This document shows, in pieces, positions 31,384 to 40,895 of a stretch of 64,000 bases of DNA. Origin of the DNA: Dermabacteraceae bacterium TAE3-ERU27 (GTDB taxonomy: Bacteria; Actinomycetota; Actinomycetes; Actinomycetales; Dermabacteraceae). Each line of letters opens with the position of its first letter. Position 1 is the first letter of the stretch. The position numbers and the translations under genes were made by a program. The notes beneath the pieces are model-generated. The model ran no database searches. It saw nothing but the letters and a program-made list of their open reading frames with translations, and was not told the DNA's origin. The stretch lies in the NCBI GenBank assembly GCA_019218415.1, contig JAHUUL010000002.1, positions 496,001-560,000 of the forward strand, read 5' to 3'.

Positions 31384-32613
31384 ATGTGGCTATGGGAACG
31401 CGCCCAGCAGGTAATCGCGGGGTCCCCGCTGACCCGCGAGGAAGCGCTGCGCATCCTGTCGCTACCCGACTCTGACACGTATCCGCTGGTGGCTGCGGCC
31501 GGGAGCATCCGGCGACACTTCTTCGGCACCAAGGTGCGCATGAACTACCTGGTGAACCTGAAATCCGGGAAATGCCCGGAGGACTGTTTCTATTGCAGCC
31601 AACGCCTCGGCTCGGAGGCCGAGATCCTGAAATATTCGTGGCTGAGCACGGAGGAAGCCGTGGGCGCGGCGCAGGCCGGGATCAGCGCGGGCGCAAAGCG
31701 CGTCTGCCTGGTGGCGAGCGGGCGCGGCCCGAGCAACCGCGACGTGGATCGCGTGAGCGACATGGTGCGCGAAATCAAGGGCAGCCACCCCGAGGTGGAG
31801 GTGTGCGCCTGCCTGGGATTCCTGAAAGAAAACCAGTCCCAGAAGCTCGCTGAGGCCGGTGCCGACGCCTACAACCACAACCTGAATACCGCCGAAAGTA
31901 ACTACCAGGACATCTGCACCAGTCACGAATATTCCCAGCGGGAAGAAACCGTGACCCGCGCCAAGCAGGGCGGCCTGAGCCCCTGTTCCGGCATTATCGC
32001 GGGCATGGGGGAAACCCCGGAGGAACTGGTCGACGTGGTGTTTGCGCTGCGGGAACTGGACGTGGATTCCGTGCCCGTGAACTTCTTGCTGCCGTTCCCC
32101 GGTACGCCGTTTGCCGACAGGCACGAACTGACCCCGCACAAGTGCCTGCGTATCCTGGCGATGGTGCGTTTCGTGCACCCGGACCGGGACGTGCGCATCG
32201 CGGCGGGACGCGAGGAGCACCTGCGCACCCTGCAACCGCTCAGCCTGGAGATCTGCAATTCGCTGTTCCTGGGCGACTACCTGACCAGCCAGGGCCAGCC
32301 GGGAGAAAAAGACCGGCAGCTGATCGCCGATGCGGGCATGAGCATCCTGGGCGGCGAAAACCTGCCGCCGCTCGATCCGCACGCGTACGTTTCCGAGCCA
32401 CCGGCGGCGTCGGCCACTCCCTGCGGCTCTCACGCGGGCACCGGCGCTGGTTCCGGTTCCGGCTGCGGCGGCTGCGCGAGCGCCTGCCCGCGCCAGGAGG
32501 ACCCGCGTCAGGGGGAAAGAATCATTCCTGCCGACAGCCCCACCTCCATCACCATGCCGGTGCCGGCGATCCGCCAGCGCGGGGCCGGCACGGCCCTGCC
32601 GCCGAACGCGTAA
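31384..32613 (+). CDS. bioB: biotin synthase with a cysteine-rich C-terminal extension
   Basis: A 409-residue radical-SAM enzyme that inserts sulfur into dethiobiotin. The SAM cluster is CPEDCFYC (C64, C68, C71). The canonical [2Fe-2S] ligands appear present: C108 (KRVCLVAS), C141 or C143 (VEVCACLG), C201 (LSPCSGIIAG) and R271 (VRIAAGRE). The core ends near residue 335. A further ~75 residues contain C347 and GCGGCASACPR (C361, C364, C368), absent from the usual 320-350-residue BioB. ATG 31384 follows AAGGAGA at seven bases. Confidence 0.93.
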   Translation: MWLWERAQQVIAGSPLTREEALRILSLPDSDTYPLVAAAGSIRRHFFGTKVRMNYLVNLKSGKCPEDCFYCSQRLGSEAEILKYSWLSTEEAVGAAQAGISAGAKRVCLVASGRGPSNRDVDRVSDMVREIKGSHPEVEVCACLGFLKENQSQKLAEAGADAYNHNLNTAESNYQDICTSHEYSQREETVTRAKQGGLSPCSGIIAGMGETPEELVDVVFALRELDVDSVPVNFLLPFPGTPFADRHELTPHKCLRILAMVRFVHPDRDVRIAAGREEHLRTLQPLSLEICNSLFLGDYLTSQGQPGEKDRQLIADAGMSILGGENLPPLDPHAYVSEPPAASATPCGSHAGTGAGSGSGCGGCASACPRQEDPRQGERIIPADSPTSITMPVPAIRQRGAGTALPPNA

Positions 32614-32760
32614 GGTCTCCTCACGGCGGGCCGCGTTTCCCAGCAAGGAAGAAAGTTCTTGCTCGCCCCTCCTGGTCGCCTTAATATCGGGCTAAAGCAA
32701 TGTCTGCTCAATGTTCGACTATTTAAAAATGCCGAGTGAAGCAAAGGGGTTTCACCTGAC

Positions 32761-33177
32761 ATGAACCTTAAGAGGATTATCGCCGTTACCTTGCTGAGCG
32801 CTGGCTCGCCGGAGGCCGCGGTCGCGCAGTTCGTGGAGGGCCTGCGCTCGGACGGAGGCAAGCCTGCCTGCTCCATGGTAATGAAAGAGGACGGCTGGGA
32901 CCTCAACGACCCGATCGCGCAGTCCCTGGTGGAACGTATTACGGAGCTTGGCGACTCCCCGCGAGAGGAAGTCGAAGTCATGCTTAATCCGGTGAATCCC
33001 ATCCATCAGGCCCTCGTGTTCACGGCAGACACCGGCAGGCCTCTGCTGCTGCTCGACCCGGTACAGGACGGGCACACCGGCAAGTACTTCGTGAGGTGGT
33101 GGCAGGATTCCCTAGCCACCGAGGTAAACGTCCCCGAATACATGCTGGCCGAGCTCGCTAAACGCACGCAGAAGTAG
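32761..33177 (+). CDS. truncated paralogue of the following lipoprotein (no lipobox)
   Basis: A 138-residue protein. From about residue 15 it is clearly the same family as the next gene (AVAQFVEGLRS, KEDGWDLNDPIAQSLVERI, FTADTGRPLLLLDPVQDG, HTGKYFVRWWQDSLATEVN). Its N-terminus MNLKRIIAVTLLSA stops short: the lipobox and the segment to the family domain are missing. It would stay in the cytoplasm or membrane or be non-functional. It looks like a duplicate that lost its signal region. Confidence 0.72.
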   Translation: MNLKRIIAVTLLSAGSPEAAVAQFVEGLRSDGGKPACSMVMKEDGWDLNDPIAQSLVERITELGDSPREEVEVMLNPVNPIHQALVFTADTGRPLLLLDPVQDGHTGKYFVRWWQDSLATEVNVPEYMLAELAKRTQK

Positions 33178-33227
33178 CGGCGCAGGCAGCTTTACATCAT
33201 CTATGGACTAAGGAATAACGACCCCAA

Positions 33228-33713
33228 ATGAATATCAATAAACGCATCGCTTCTTTGCTCTGCGCCGCCACGCTGGGCCTGCTCGTGGGCTGCTCCAACC
33301 ATTCCGAAAATGCCGAGGGGTACACCTGCCACCAGGGGGCCGACTCGCCGGGTGCTGCGGTCGTGGAATTCGTGGAGGGCCTACGAAACGGCATCGACCC
33401 CGCCTGCTCCGTGGTGCTGAAAAAGGACGGCTGGGACCTCAACGACCCGGTCGTGAAGGCCATAGTGGAACGCATGTCGGCGCTCGGAGAACCCCCGCAC
33501 GAGGACTACGCAATCATGCTAGGCCCGGTCACACCCCTCGATCAGGCCTTCGTGTTCACGGTAGACACCGGCAGGCCGCTGCTGCTGATCCAGCCGGTGT
33601 ATGACGACCACACCGGTAAGTACTTCGTGGAGCTGTCTCGGGACTCTCTGGCCAGCGAGGCCAACACCCCCGAATACATGAAGCCCGTGCTCGCGAAACT
33701 CGCGCAGAAGTAG
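33228..33713 (+). CDS. putative lipoprotein
   Basis: A 161-residue protein with a signal peptide and a lipobox LLVGC at about residues 18-22, then a 120-residue domain (VVEFVEGLRNGIDPACSVVL, KKDGWDLNDPVVKAIVERMS, FVFTVDTGRPLLLIQPV, DDHTGKYFVEL). Not recognised. Fifty bases separate it from its shorter paralogue upstream. Expected on the outer face of the cell membrane. Confidence 0.8.
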   Translation: MNINKRIASLLCAATLGLLVGCSNHSENAEGYTCHQGADSPGAAVVEFVEGLRNGIDPACSVVLKKDGWDLNDPVVKAIVERMSALGEPPHEDYAIMLGPVTPLDQAFVFTVDTGRPLLLIQPVYDDHTGKYFVELSRDSLASEANTPEYMKPVLAKLAQK

Positions 33714-33810
33714 CGGCGGCAAGCAACCGTAAACAAATACCGCGCCGCCCACCCCCTAGCCCCGCACGCACGCCGGGTGTTAGCGGGGCGGGCGGCGTTA
33801 GACTTGCCCC

Positions 33811-34446
33811 ATGACCGTTTTTGGCCTGGTCCGGCACGGACAGACAGACCTGAACCGCCAGCGGGTGTTCCAGGGCGTCACCGACGCTCCCCTGAACGAG
33901 GTCGGCATCGAACAGGCGCACCGCGCCCTCGACAACCTGCCGCCCACCGCCTGGGACGTAGTAGTTAGCTCGTCCATGCGCCGCGCCGAGAAAACCGGCC
34001 GCATCATCGCGGCAGACCACGGCATCGAGTTCGGCGGTACCTACCCGGAACTGGTCGAGGTCGATTGGGGCATCGCGGAGGGCCACCCGATCGAGGAGGT
34101 CGAATCCCTCTACCCGGAACGGATCATCCCCGGCCAGGAGGACCCGCAGCAGGCCGTCGATCGGGCCTGCAAAGCGCTGATGATGCTTGCGCAGCGCTAC
34201 CCCGAAAAGAACGTGCTGGTGGTGGTGCACGGTTCCCTAATTAGGTTCCTGAGCGCCGCGATCCTGGGCAGGCGGCTGCCCTCCATCGGCAACGCCACCC
34301 TGACCCGCCTATCCCTGACCGACGAAGGCTGGCTGCTCGATATGCTGGCCGGAAACGAACTTGACCCGCCGGTGTTCGCGCCGCGCCGGGACAGCTCCCC
34401 TTACCTGCCGTTCAGTTACGATCTGGTTCCCCTCGCGAAAGGTTAG
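33811..34446 (+). CDS. histidine phosphatase (phosphoglycerate mutase-like) family protein
   Basis: A 211-residue protein with the catalytic LVRHGQTDLNRQRVFQG (RHG), a second active-site Arg in SSSMRRAEKTGRII, and the C-terminal VVVHGSLIRFL (His). It could be a phosphatase for a small sugar or nucleotide phosphate, such as the glucosyl-3-phosphoglycerate phosphatases of actinobacteria. Substrate not determined by sequence. Followed after two bases by a DUF4916 gene. Confidence 0.88.
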   Translation: MTVFGLVRHGQTDLNRQRVFQGVTDAPLNEVGIEQAHRALDNLPPTAWDVVVSSSMRRAEKTGRIIAADHGIEFGGTYPELVEVDWGIAEGHPIEEVESLYPERIIPGQEDPQQAVDRACKALMMLAQRYPEKNVLVVVHGSLIRFLSAAILGRRLPSIGNATLTRLSLTDEGWLLDMLAGNELDPPVFAPRRDSSPYLPFSYDLVPLAKG

Positions 34447-34448
34447 CC

Positions 34449-34988
34449 ATGACCCGTACCGCGCTAGACGCAGAAAACCCCTGGTTCGATCCGGAGGACA
34501 TCGCCGCGCTGCGCCGCAAGCTGCCGATACCCTACATCGACGTCATCCCCGTGCGGGTGGACGAAACCGGTGTGATTAGCGAGGTCGGCCTGCTGCTGCG
34601 GGCCTCTGGCGAGGGCTGCATCGTGCGTTCCATCGTTTCCGGCCGCGTGCTGCTGCACGAGACGCTGCGCGAAGCGATCATCCGGCACGTCGAAAAGGAC
34701 CTCGGCCCGATGGCGCTACCGATGCTGCCCGCCTGCCCCACGCCGTTTACGGTCGCGGAATACTTCCCGACCCCGATGGTCGGGCAGCTGCACGACCCAC
34801 GCCAGCACGCCATCTCGATGGTTTACATCGTGCCGATGAAGGGCGACTGCGCCCCACAGCAGGACGCGCTAGACCTAACCTGGTACACGGTGGAAGAAAT
34901 CATCACCGGCAACGTGCTTGACGAGGCCGAACACGGGCACGACGTGCTGGTGCGTCGCGCCCTCGCGCACTGCGGCCTATTCGGTTAA
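34449..34988 (+). CDS. NUDIX-like DUF4916 protein
   Basis: A 179-residue actinobacterial protein. Diagnostic segments are PYIDVIPVRVDETGVISEVG, LLLRASGEGCIVRSIVSGRV, LREAIIRHVEKDLGPMALP and FTVAEYFPTPM, then HDPRQHAISMVYIVPMKGDC and LDLTWYTVEE. The full NUDIX box GX5EX7REUXEEXGU is absent, so hydrolase activity is uncertain. Likely cotranscribed with the phosphatase. Confidence 0.85.
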   Translation: MTRTALDAENPWFDPEDIAALRRKLPIPYIDVIPVRVDETGVISEVGLLLRASGEGCIVRSIVSGRVLLHETLREAIIRHVEKDLGPMALPMLPACPTPFTVAEYFPTPMVGQLHDPRQHAISMVYIVPMKGDCAPQQDALDLTWYTVEEIITGNVLDEAEHGHDVLVRRALAHCGLFG

Positions 34989-34995
34989 ACGCTTA

Positions 34996-35044
34996 AAAAG
35001 CCTCGGCCCGCTCCCCTTTTCTTCGGGTACGGGCCGAGGCTTTT
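34996..35044. terminator. bidirectional terminator
   Basis: 15-bp perfect stem AAAAGCCTCGGCCCG (34996-35010) with CGGGCCGAGGCTTTT (35030-35044). It closes the DUF4916 and rdgB transcripts from opposite sides. Confidence 0.92.
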
Positions 35045-35059
35045 ACGTGTGGCGCGAGG

Positions 35060-35689
35060 TTACTCGCTAAGCGCCGCCACGATCTGCGGGGCCAGCAGGC
35101 GCAGCGCCCGGGAGCGGTGCGAGATCGCGTCCTTTTCTGCGGCCGACATCTCCGCTGCCGTCTTCGGGCCCTGGCGGAAGTCCTGATCGTCGGGAACGAA
35201 GATCGGATCGTAGCCGAATCCGCCCTCGCCGCGTGCCTCGCGGGCCAGGCGTCCCGTCATTTCCCCGATCTCCACGAACTCGCGGCCGTCGGGCAGCACC
35301 AGCGCTGCCGCGCACACGAAGCGGGCGCGGCGGTGCGGCGCGTTGATGTCGGAAACCTGTGCCAACAGCAGGTCGCGGTTCGCCGCGTCATCCCCGTGCT
35401 TGCCAGCCCAGCGGGCCGAGAAGATGCCGGGCGCGCCGCCCAGCACGTCCACCGCGATACCGGAATCGTCGGCCACCGCGGGCATGTTCGCGCCCTGGCA
35501 GGCGGCGCGGGCCTTGATAAGCGCGTTCGCGGCGAAGGTGACGCCGTCCTCGACCACGTCGGGCAGGTCCATGTCGGCCGCCGAAACCAGCAGGCCCTCG
35601 GCCCCTCCCGGTACCATTTCGGACAGGATGCGTTCCAGTTCGCGCAGTTTCTTTGCGTTGTGGGTTGCTACCACTACCCGTGCGTTCAT
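35060..35689 (-). CDS. rdgB: XTP/dITP (non-canonical purine NTP) pyrophosphatase
   Basis: A 209-residue Ham1/RdgB protein that hydrolyses dITP, XTP and dHAPTP to keep them out of DNA. It contains [53 protein letters not shown] and the phosphate-binding [11 protein letters not shown], ending ISHRSRAL. It overlaps rph by four bases and is the last gene of the murI-cdnP-rph-rdgB operon. Confidence 0.95.
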   Translation of the reverse strand: MNARVVVATHNAKKLRELERILSEMVPGGAEGLLVSAADMDLPDVVEDGVTFAANALIKARAACQGANMPAVADDSGIAVDVLGGAPGIFSARWAGKHGDDAANRDLLLAQVSDINAPHRRARFVCAAALVLPDGREFVEIGEMTGRLAREARGEGGFGYDPIFVPDDQDFRQGPKTAAEMSAAEKDAISHRSRALRLLAPQIVAALSE

Positions 35690-36411
35690 GCCAGTGCCTC
35701 CGCTTGTAGACGAGTAAGTTCCGCGCAGCCGGAAGCCGCCAGATCCAGCAGGCTGCCCAGTTCCGCGAGGCTGAAGGGCGCTCCCTCGGCGGTGCCCTGC
35801 ACCTCGACGAAGCCGCCGCTGCCGGTCATCACGACGTTCATGTCGGTATCGGCCTTGACGTCCTCCACGTACTCCAGATCGAGCACGGGAAGGCCATCGA
35901 CCACGCCCACGCTGACTGCGGCCACGGAATCGGTCAGCACGTTCGCCAGGGCTGGCAGGCTGGTGTGGCGCTTGCCCCAGGTGATCGCGTCGGCCAGGGC
36001 CACGTAGGCACCGGTGATCGCGGCCGTGCGGGTGCCGCCGTCGGCCTGGAGCACGTCACAGTCCACCTGGATCGTGTTTTCGCCCAGCACCGAAAGATCC
36101 ACCACGGAGCGCAGGGAACGGCCGATCAGACGGGAGATTTCGTGGGTGCGCCCGCCGATCTTGCCGCGTACGGACTCACGATCGCTGCGGGTGTGGGTGG
36201 CGCGGGGAAGCATCGCGTATTCGGCGGTGACCCAGCCGGTGCCGCTGCCCTTCTTCCAGCGCGGCACGCCCTCGGTGAAAGAGGCCGCGCACAGCACGCG
36301 GGTACGGCCGAATTCGACCAGCACGCTACCTTCGGCGTGATCCAGCCAGTTACGGGTTATCTTGACGTCCCTCAGCGCGTCCAGGGCGCGCCCAGCCGGG
36401 CGTTCAGTCAT
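35686..36411 (-). CDS. rph: ribonuclease PH
   Basis: A 241-residue phosphorolytic 3'-5' exoribonuclease that trims tRNA 3' ends. Recognisable blocks are [75 protein letters not shown] and [21 protein letters not shown] 36411 gives the standard N-terminus and overlaps the upstream MBL stop by eight bases. Confidence 0.96.
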   Translation of the reverse strand: MTERPAGRALDALRDVKITRNWLDHAEGSVLVEFGRTRVLCAASFTEGVPRWKKGSGTGWVTAEYAMLPRATHTRSDRESVRGKIGGRTHEISRLIGRSLRSVVDLSVLGENTIQVDCDVLQADGGTRTAAITGAYVALADAITWGKRHTSLPALANVLTDSVAAVSVGVVDGLPVLDLEYVEDVKADTDMNVVMTGSGGFVEVQGTAEGAPFSLAELGSLLDLAASGCAELTRLQAEALA

Positions 36412-37225
36412 TGTCGGTTCCTTCTCCGGGGTAGGCCACCTCGTAGGTGGCAAGGGTGGTGGCGAGCACGCTGCGCGGGAATTCGGCGCGCGCGTCGGCC
36501 AGGGTCTGTTCGCTGTCAGTCCAGGCGGGAATGTGGGTCAGGACCAGGGTGCCGACGCCCGCCTCACGCGCCGTTATCCCGGCGCGTTTGCCCGTCAGGT
36601 GGACCCCGCGCAGGTGATCGTCGCGCCCCTCCAGGTAGCTGGCTTCGCTCAGGAAGATACTCGCGCCGCGCGCCGCCTCGGTCAGGTTCGCGCAGGCATC
36701 GGTGTCTCCCGAGAACGTCAAGTAGGCTCCCGCTTCCTCCCGTCCCGCACGCCCCACCCGGATTGCGTGGGTCTCTACCGGGTGATCCACACGGAACATG
36801 GCGAAGGAAAGCGGCCCGACGTTAAACACATCGCCGTGACTGACCGTGTTCACCTGTAGGGAAGGCTCGCTCGCACCGGGCGGGATACCCGCCTCGTCGT
36901 GGTAACAGATGGTGGTGAGCAGCTCGCGCATGCCCTGCGGGGCATACACGGGCAGCAGCGGCATCTGCTTTTCCGGATGGTAGGTGCGGTACACCTCCAG
37001 GCCGGGCACGTCCAGGTAGTGATCTGGGTGCAGGTGAGAGATAACCACCGCGTCGAGCTCACCGGGATCGATTACCCGCTGCAGCGTACCGAGGCTGCCG
37101 GGGCCGAGATCAAGCAGCACGTTCCAGGTCCGACCGGCCTCGTCGCGCTCCTGCAAGAGGTAGCTGGAGGGCGGCGAGTCGGGGCCTGCGTAGCTTCCTG
37201 CGCAGCCGATCACTGTGAGCTTCAT
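36404..37225 (-). CDS. MBL-fold cyclic-nucleotide phosphodiesterase (Rv1339-like)
   Basis: A 273-residue metallo-beta-lactamase-fold protein with the metal motif [10 protein letters not shown], a downstream FSGDTDAC, and HLTGKRAG...LTHIPAW His ligands. The order murI, this gene, rph, rdgB is that of Mycobacterium tuberculosis Rv1338 to Rv1341, where Rv1339 is an atypical class II cAMP phosphodiesterase. cAMP hydrolysis here is therefore inferred from synteny and family. Confidence 0.88.
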   Translation of the reverse strand: MKLTVIGCAGSYAGPDSPPSSYLLQERDEAGRTWNVLLDLGPGSLGTLQRVIDPGELDAVVISHLHPDHYLDVPGLEVYRTYHPEKQMPLLPVYAPQGMRELLTTICYHDEAGIPPGASEPSLQVNTVSHGDVFNVGPLSFAMFRVDHPVETHAIRVGRAGREEAGAYLTFSGDTDACANLTEAARGASIFLSEASYLEGRDDHLRGVHLTGKRAGITAREAGVGTLVLTHIPAWTDSEQTLADARAEFPRSVLATTLATYEVAYPGEGTDND

Positions 37226-37233
37226 GCTTCTCC

Positions 37234-38088
37234 CTACGGGGTGGGGGCCGACGTTTCGTGCGGCTCGGGTGGGGGGAACGCTACGGGGAGCGTGGTCGTC
37301 TTGGTGAGTCTGGGGCCGAGGAACCGCTCCGAAAGCAGCTCGAAGCGGGTCGGCGCGTCCCCGTCGTGCACCGCCGTTTCGCTGAAAACGTGCCGGGGCG
37401 GGGTCGGGTCGGTGCGTTCCATGCCGCGCTCGCGCAGGATGCGGTAGACCTCCAGCGCGGATTCGTCGGAGCTGGACACCAGGCTGACGCTCTCCCCCAT
37501 CACGTAAGAGATGGGGCCCTTCAGCAGCGGGTAGTGGGTGCAGCCAAGGATCAGGGTGTCTACGCCAGCCTCTTTGAGGGGCGCCAAGTATTCCTCTGCG
37601 GCGCGCACCACTTCGTCCCCCGAGATTTCGCCGCGTTCTACGAACTCGACGAAACGCGGGCAGGCCACGGAGGTGACTTCCAGGTGCGGCGCGGCGGCAA
37701 AGGCGTCGTCGTAGGCCCCGGCCGAGACGGTGGCCCGCGTGCCGATCACACCGATGCGGCCGTTGCGGGTGGTAGCTACAGCGCGGCGCACCGCGGGCTG
37801 AATTACCTCCACCACGGGCACGTCGTAGCGTTCGCGGGCGTCACGCAAAACCGCTGCGGAGGCGGAATTGCAGGCGATAACCAGCATTTTTACGCCCTGC
37901 GCCACCAGCTTGTCCATGATGTTCAGGGAAAGTTCGCGCACCTGCGCCAGCGGGCGCGGCCCGTAGGGGGTGTGGGCACTATCGCCGATGTAAAGCACCT
38001 GTTCGTGCGGGATCTGGTCGAGCAGGGCGCGAGCCACGGTGAGGCCGCCTACCCCAGAATCGAAAATCCCAATCGGCGCGTTGTTCAT
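37234..38088 (-). CDS. murI: glutamate racemase
   Basis: A 284-residue racemase making D-glutamate for peptidoglycan. Catalytic cysteines are in [12 protein letters not shown] and LGCTHYPLL. Other motifs are [33 protein letters not shown] and [10 protein letters not shown]. It is the first gene of the operon with the MBL protein eight bases downstream. The C-terminal tail of about 25 residues is Pro-rich. Confidence 0.96.
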   Translation of the reverse strand: MNNAPIGIFDSGVGGLTVARALLDQIPHEQVLYIGDSAHTPYGPRPLAQVRELSLNIMDKLVAQGVKMLVIACNSASAAVLRDARERYDVPVVEVIQPAVRRAVATTRNGRIGVIGTRATVSAGAYDDAFAAAPHLEVTSVACPRFVEFVERGEISGDEVVRAAEEYLAPLKEAGVDTLILGCTHYPLLKGPISYVMGESVSLVSSSDESALEVYRILRERGMERTDPTPPRHVFSETAVHDGDAPTRFELLSERFLGPRLTKTTTLPVAFPPPEPHETSAPTP

Positions 38089-38131
38089 AAGCCAAGGTTA
38101 AGAGCCGACGCCCGGCCTTTTCGGGAGCGGA

Positions 38132-38782
38132 TCACCCTTCGGGACGATTCTCACAGATAGCCCGCAACAGGCTTTCCTGCAGCCAGGAGAAGAACTCGTA
38201 GACGGTCGCCAGGTAATCGACGCCGGGCAGTTCGTCGTCCTCCTGCGTTTCCGGCTCCACCTCCTGCTGGCAAAACATTTGCAGCATCTCGAAGTCGTCT
38301 TCGTTGCGCACCCCCATGCGTTCCGCGAGCACCAGGCGCATGTCGGTCAGGGCGCGCAGCCAGAGCAGCGCCTCTCCCCTATCGAGCATGAGTTCCACCG
38401 GGCCGTTGCCGGTGGAATCGACCACGCGGCAAACGCACGCCAGGGCGTGAGTTTTGTCTTTCACCAGGTCTTGCTGGCTGAGGCGGCGATATTCCCGCGC
38501 CGCCGCCTCGTCCCCCTCGATCAGGTTGGGCAGCAGCCGTTTCACGGCGGGATCTTCCGGTTCCCGGCCCGCGCCGTCCCCCGCCATTTCCGCTTCGAGC
38601 CTGCGCAGCGGATCACTGGATTCGCTCGCGTCGGCCAACGCCTCGGGAACCTCGCGCATGCCGAGGTCCATCCGCATCAGGTCGATCACCTCTTGCGCTA
38701 CCTGCGCCACCACGGCCTTTTCGTCGGCCTCCAGGAAACAGGAGAAGTGGCCGTCACTACCGGCCAGGAAAGCCCGCGCCAT
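38132..38782 (-). CDS. DUF2017 protein, partner of ClpS in gene order
   Basis: A 216-residue actinobacterial DUF2017 protein. It has helical segments (AVVAQVAQEVIDLMRMDLGM; DEAAAREYRRLSQQDLVKDK) and a conserved end, DDFEMLQMFCQQE and YEFFSWLQESLL. It follows clpS directly, as in mycobacteria (Rv1331-Rv1332). Role unknown, suspected in ClpAP-linked proteolysis or its regulation. Confidence 0.85.
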   Translation of the reverse strand: MARAFLAGSDGHFSCFLEADEKAVVAQVAQEVIDLMRMDLGMREVPEALADASESSDPLRRLEAEMAGDGAGREPEDPAVKRLLPNLIEGDEAAAREYRRLSQQDLVKDKTHALACVCRVVDSTGNGPVELMLDRGEALLWLRALTDMRLVLAERMGVRNEDDFEMLQMFCQQEVEPETQEDDELPGVDYLATVYEFFSWLQESLLRAICENRPEG

Positions 38783-39075
38783 CAGGCGGCCTCCCCGATC
38801 TGTTCCATCGTGGCGCGCAACCCGTAACGGTGCATCGCCAGCACGTCGGATTCAACCTGTTCGCGCGGCCCGGAAGAGACGATTGCACGCCCCTCCTCGT
38901 GCACCTGCCACATGAGTTTTTCTGCGCGCGGGCGCGAATAGCCGAAGTGTTCGCGGAACACGAAAACCACGTAACTCATCAGGTTCACGGGATCGTTCCA
39001 AACCACGGTTTGCCAGGCGTGCGCGTGTTCGGCGGCAGATTCCACCGCGAAAGCCTGTTCGGTTTCATGCTGCAC
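38782..39075 (-). CDS. clpS: ATP-dependent Clp protease adaptor ClpS
   Basis: A 97-residue N-recognin adaptor. Core [20 protein letters not shown] includes the N-degron-binding D-P-x-N. Then [20 protein letters not shown], and [18 protein letters not shown] contacting ClpC/ClpA. Start is GTG 39075. It delivers substrates bearing N-end-rule residues. It shares a base with the DUF2017 start. Confidence 0.94.
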   Translation of the reverse strand: MQHETEQAFAVESAAEHAHAWQTVVWNDPVNLMSYVVFVFREHFGYSRPRAEKLMWQVHEEGRAIVSSGPREQVESDVLAMHRYGLRATMEQIGEAA

Positions 39076-39119
39076 CGGCGCTCACCCCTCTCTCGGCCCG
39101 TGGCCTGCTTGCTTCTAGT

Positions 39120-40895
39120 TTATCGTTTGCCGACAAACCATCCCCGGACAACGTTAATCCGCGCACGAATCTGTTCCTCGCTGGCCTGTGGAACAGCGGG
39201 ACCGCCGCAGCGTGTGCGCAAAGTGTTGTGGATCTGACCGTGTGGCTGGGAGGTTTTCTTCGCCCAGGCCGACACGAGGGATGACAGTTCCTTGCGTAGC
39301 TGCAGCAGCTGGCGATGGTCCACCACCGCTTCGCTTGGTGTGCTGGAGCCGCGCCGAGACATCTGCTGCTGCTGGCGCTCCTTCAGCAGGGTGGTCACCT
39401 GTTCCGGATCGAGCAGGCCTGGGATGCCCAGGAAGTCCTGTTCGTCCTCGCTGCCCACCAAACCGCCGGTGCCGTATTCGCCGCCATCGAACAGCACCCG
39501 GTCGAAAGAGGCGTCCGATTCGAGCGCCTCGAACTCGATGCCGAGCTGCTGCGCAGAGGCCTTTTCCTCCCGGTTTGCCGCCTGCATCGCGGCCTCGTCC
39601 AGGCCGGTTTCCGGATCGCCCTCCTGCTGGCGGCGATCCAGCACGTGATCGCGTTCGGCCTCCAGCTGGGCTGCGAGTGCCATCAGCACGGGCACGCTGG
39701 GCAGGAAGATACTGGCCGTTTCGCCACGCTTACGCGAACGCACGAAACGCCCCACCGCCTGCGCGAAGAACATTGGGGTCGAGGTTGAGGTGGCATAGAC
39801 GCCGACGGCTAGGCGGGGCACGTCCACGCCCTCGCTCACCATGCGCACCGCGACCATCCAGTGCTTATCGCTATCGGAAAATTCCTCGATCTTGCGGCCC
39901 GCCCCGGCATCGTCGGAAAGCACCACCGTGGGGGCCTCGCCGCTGATCTCTTGCAGGGTGCGGGCGTAGGCGCGCGCCGCCGCCTGATCGGTGGCGATCA
40001 CCAAACCGCCCGCGTCGGGCATCTCGCGGCGCACCTTCAGCAGCCGCTGGTGGGCGGCTTTAAGCACGGACTGGATCCATTCGCCCTTCGGGTCCAGTGC
40101 CGTACGCCAGGCCTGTGCGGTGATGTCTTTCGTTTCCAGGCCGCCCAGCTGCGCGCTGATTTCCTCACCCTGCCGGTTACGCCACGACATGCGCCCGGAA
40201 TAGGACATGAACATGACGGGCCGCACCACGTGATCGGCGAGCGCCTGCCCGTAACCGTAGGTGTAGTCGGCGCGGGAGCGGGAGAAGCCCTCCGCATCGT
40301 CCTCGTAGGTGATGAACGGGATGCGGGAGGAATCGGAGCGGAACGGCGTGCCGGTCAGCATGAGGCGGCGCTTGGCCGGATCGAACGCCTCGCGCACGCC
40401 GTCGCCCCAGGTGAGGGAGTCGCCGGCGTGGTGGATCTCGTCGAGGATCACCAGGCTGGGCTGCGCCTCCGTGCGGGCGCGGTGCAGGCGCGGGTTCATG
40501 CCGACCTGCGCGTAGGTGACCGCTACGCCCTGGTAGGAGGCGTTCGTGCCGCCCTGCGCGTTCGTGAAGTTCGGGTCCAGCGCGATGCCCACGCGGGAGG
40601 CGGCATCGGCCCACTGCGTTTTGAGGTGTTCGGTGGGGGCCACCACGGTGATGCGTCGCACCGTACCGTCGCGCAGCAGCTGGGCCGCGATCTGGAGCGC
40701 GAACGTAGTTTTACCCGCGCCGGGGGTAGCGACCACGGTGAAGTCCTGCGGCTGCCTATCCCGGTAGGCGTCAAGCGCTGCCGACTGCCAGGCGCGCAGC
40801 TTCGCGCCGGTGCCCCACGGGGCGCGGGCGGGGAAGGCGGGCGGCAGGTTTTGGGCCGCGAACGGTGACGGTGTGAGCGGATCCTGGGCTGCCAT
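39120..40895 (-). CDS. superfamily 2 DEAD/DEAH-box helicase
   Basis: A 591-residue SF2 helicase: Q-like LRAWQSAALDAY, motif I ATPGAGKTTFAL (residues ~56-67), motif Ia VVAPTEHLKTQW, motif II ILDEIHHAG (DEIH), motif III LMLTGTPF, motif V MVSEGVDVPRLAV and motif VI QAVGRFVRSRK. The arrangement resembles XPB-like DNA translocases. It is coupled to DUF3039, an actinobacterial pairing whose role is unknown. Confidence 0.92.
   Translation of the reverse strand: MAAQDPLTPSPFAAQNLPPAFPARAPWGTGAKLRAWQSAALDAYRDRQPQDFTVVATPGAGKTTFALQIAAQLLRDGTVRRITVVAPTEHLKTQWADAASRVGIALDPNFTNAQGGTNASYQGVAVTYAQVGMNPRLHRARTEAQPSLVILDEIHHAGDSLTWGDGVREAFDPAKRRLMLTGTPFRSDSSRIPFITYEDDAEGFSRSRADYTYGYGQALADHVVRPVMFMSYSGRMSWRNRQGEEISAQLGGLETKDITAQAWRTALDPKGEWIQSVLKAAHQRLLKVRREMPDAGGLVIATDQAAARAYARTLQEISGEAPTVVLSDDAGAGRKIEEFSDSDKHWMVAVRMVSEGVDVPRLAVGVYATSTSTPMFFAQAVGRFVRSRKRGETASIFLPSVPVLMALAAQLEAERDHVLDRRQQEGDPETGLDEAAMQAANREEKASAQQLGIEFEALESDASFDRVLFDGGEYGTGGLVGSEDEQDFLGIPGLLDPEQVTTLLKERQQQQMSRRGSSTPSEAVVDHRQLLQLRKELSSLVSAWAKKTSQPHGQIHNTLRTRCGGPAVPQASEEQIRARINVVRGWFVGKR

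Noticed and set aside
31462-32646. A 394-codon frame antisense to bioB.
   Set aside because: No recognised domain, and bioB is unequivocal on the other strand.
39861-40868. A 335-codon frame antisense to the DEAD/DEAH helicase.
   Set aside because: Shadow of the helicase codons.
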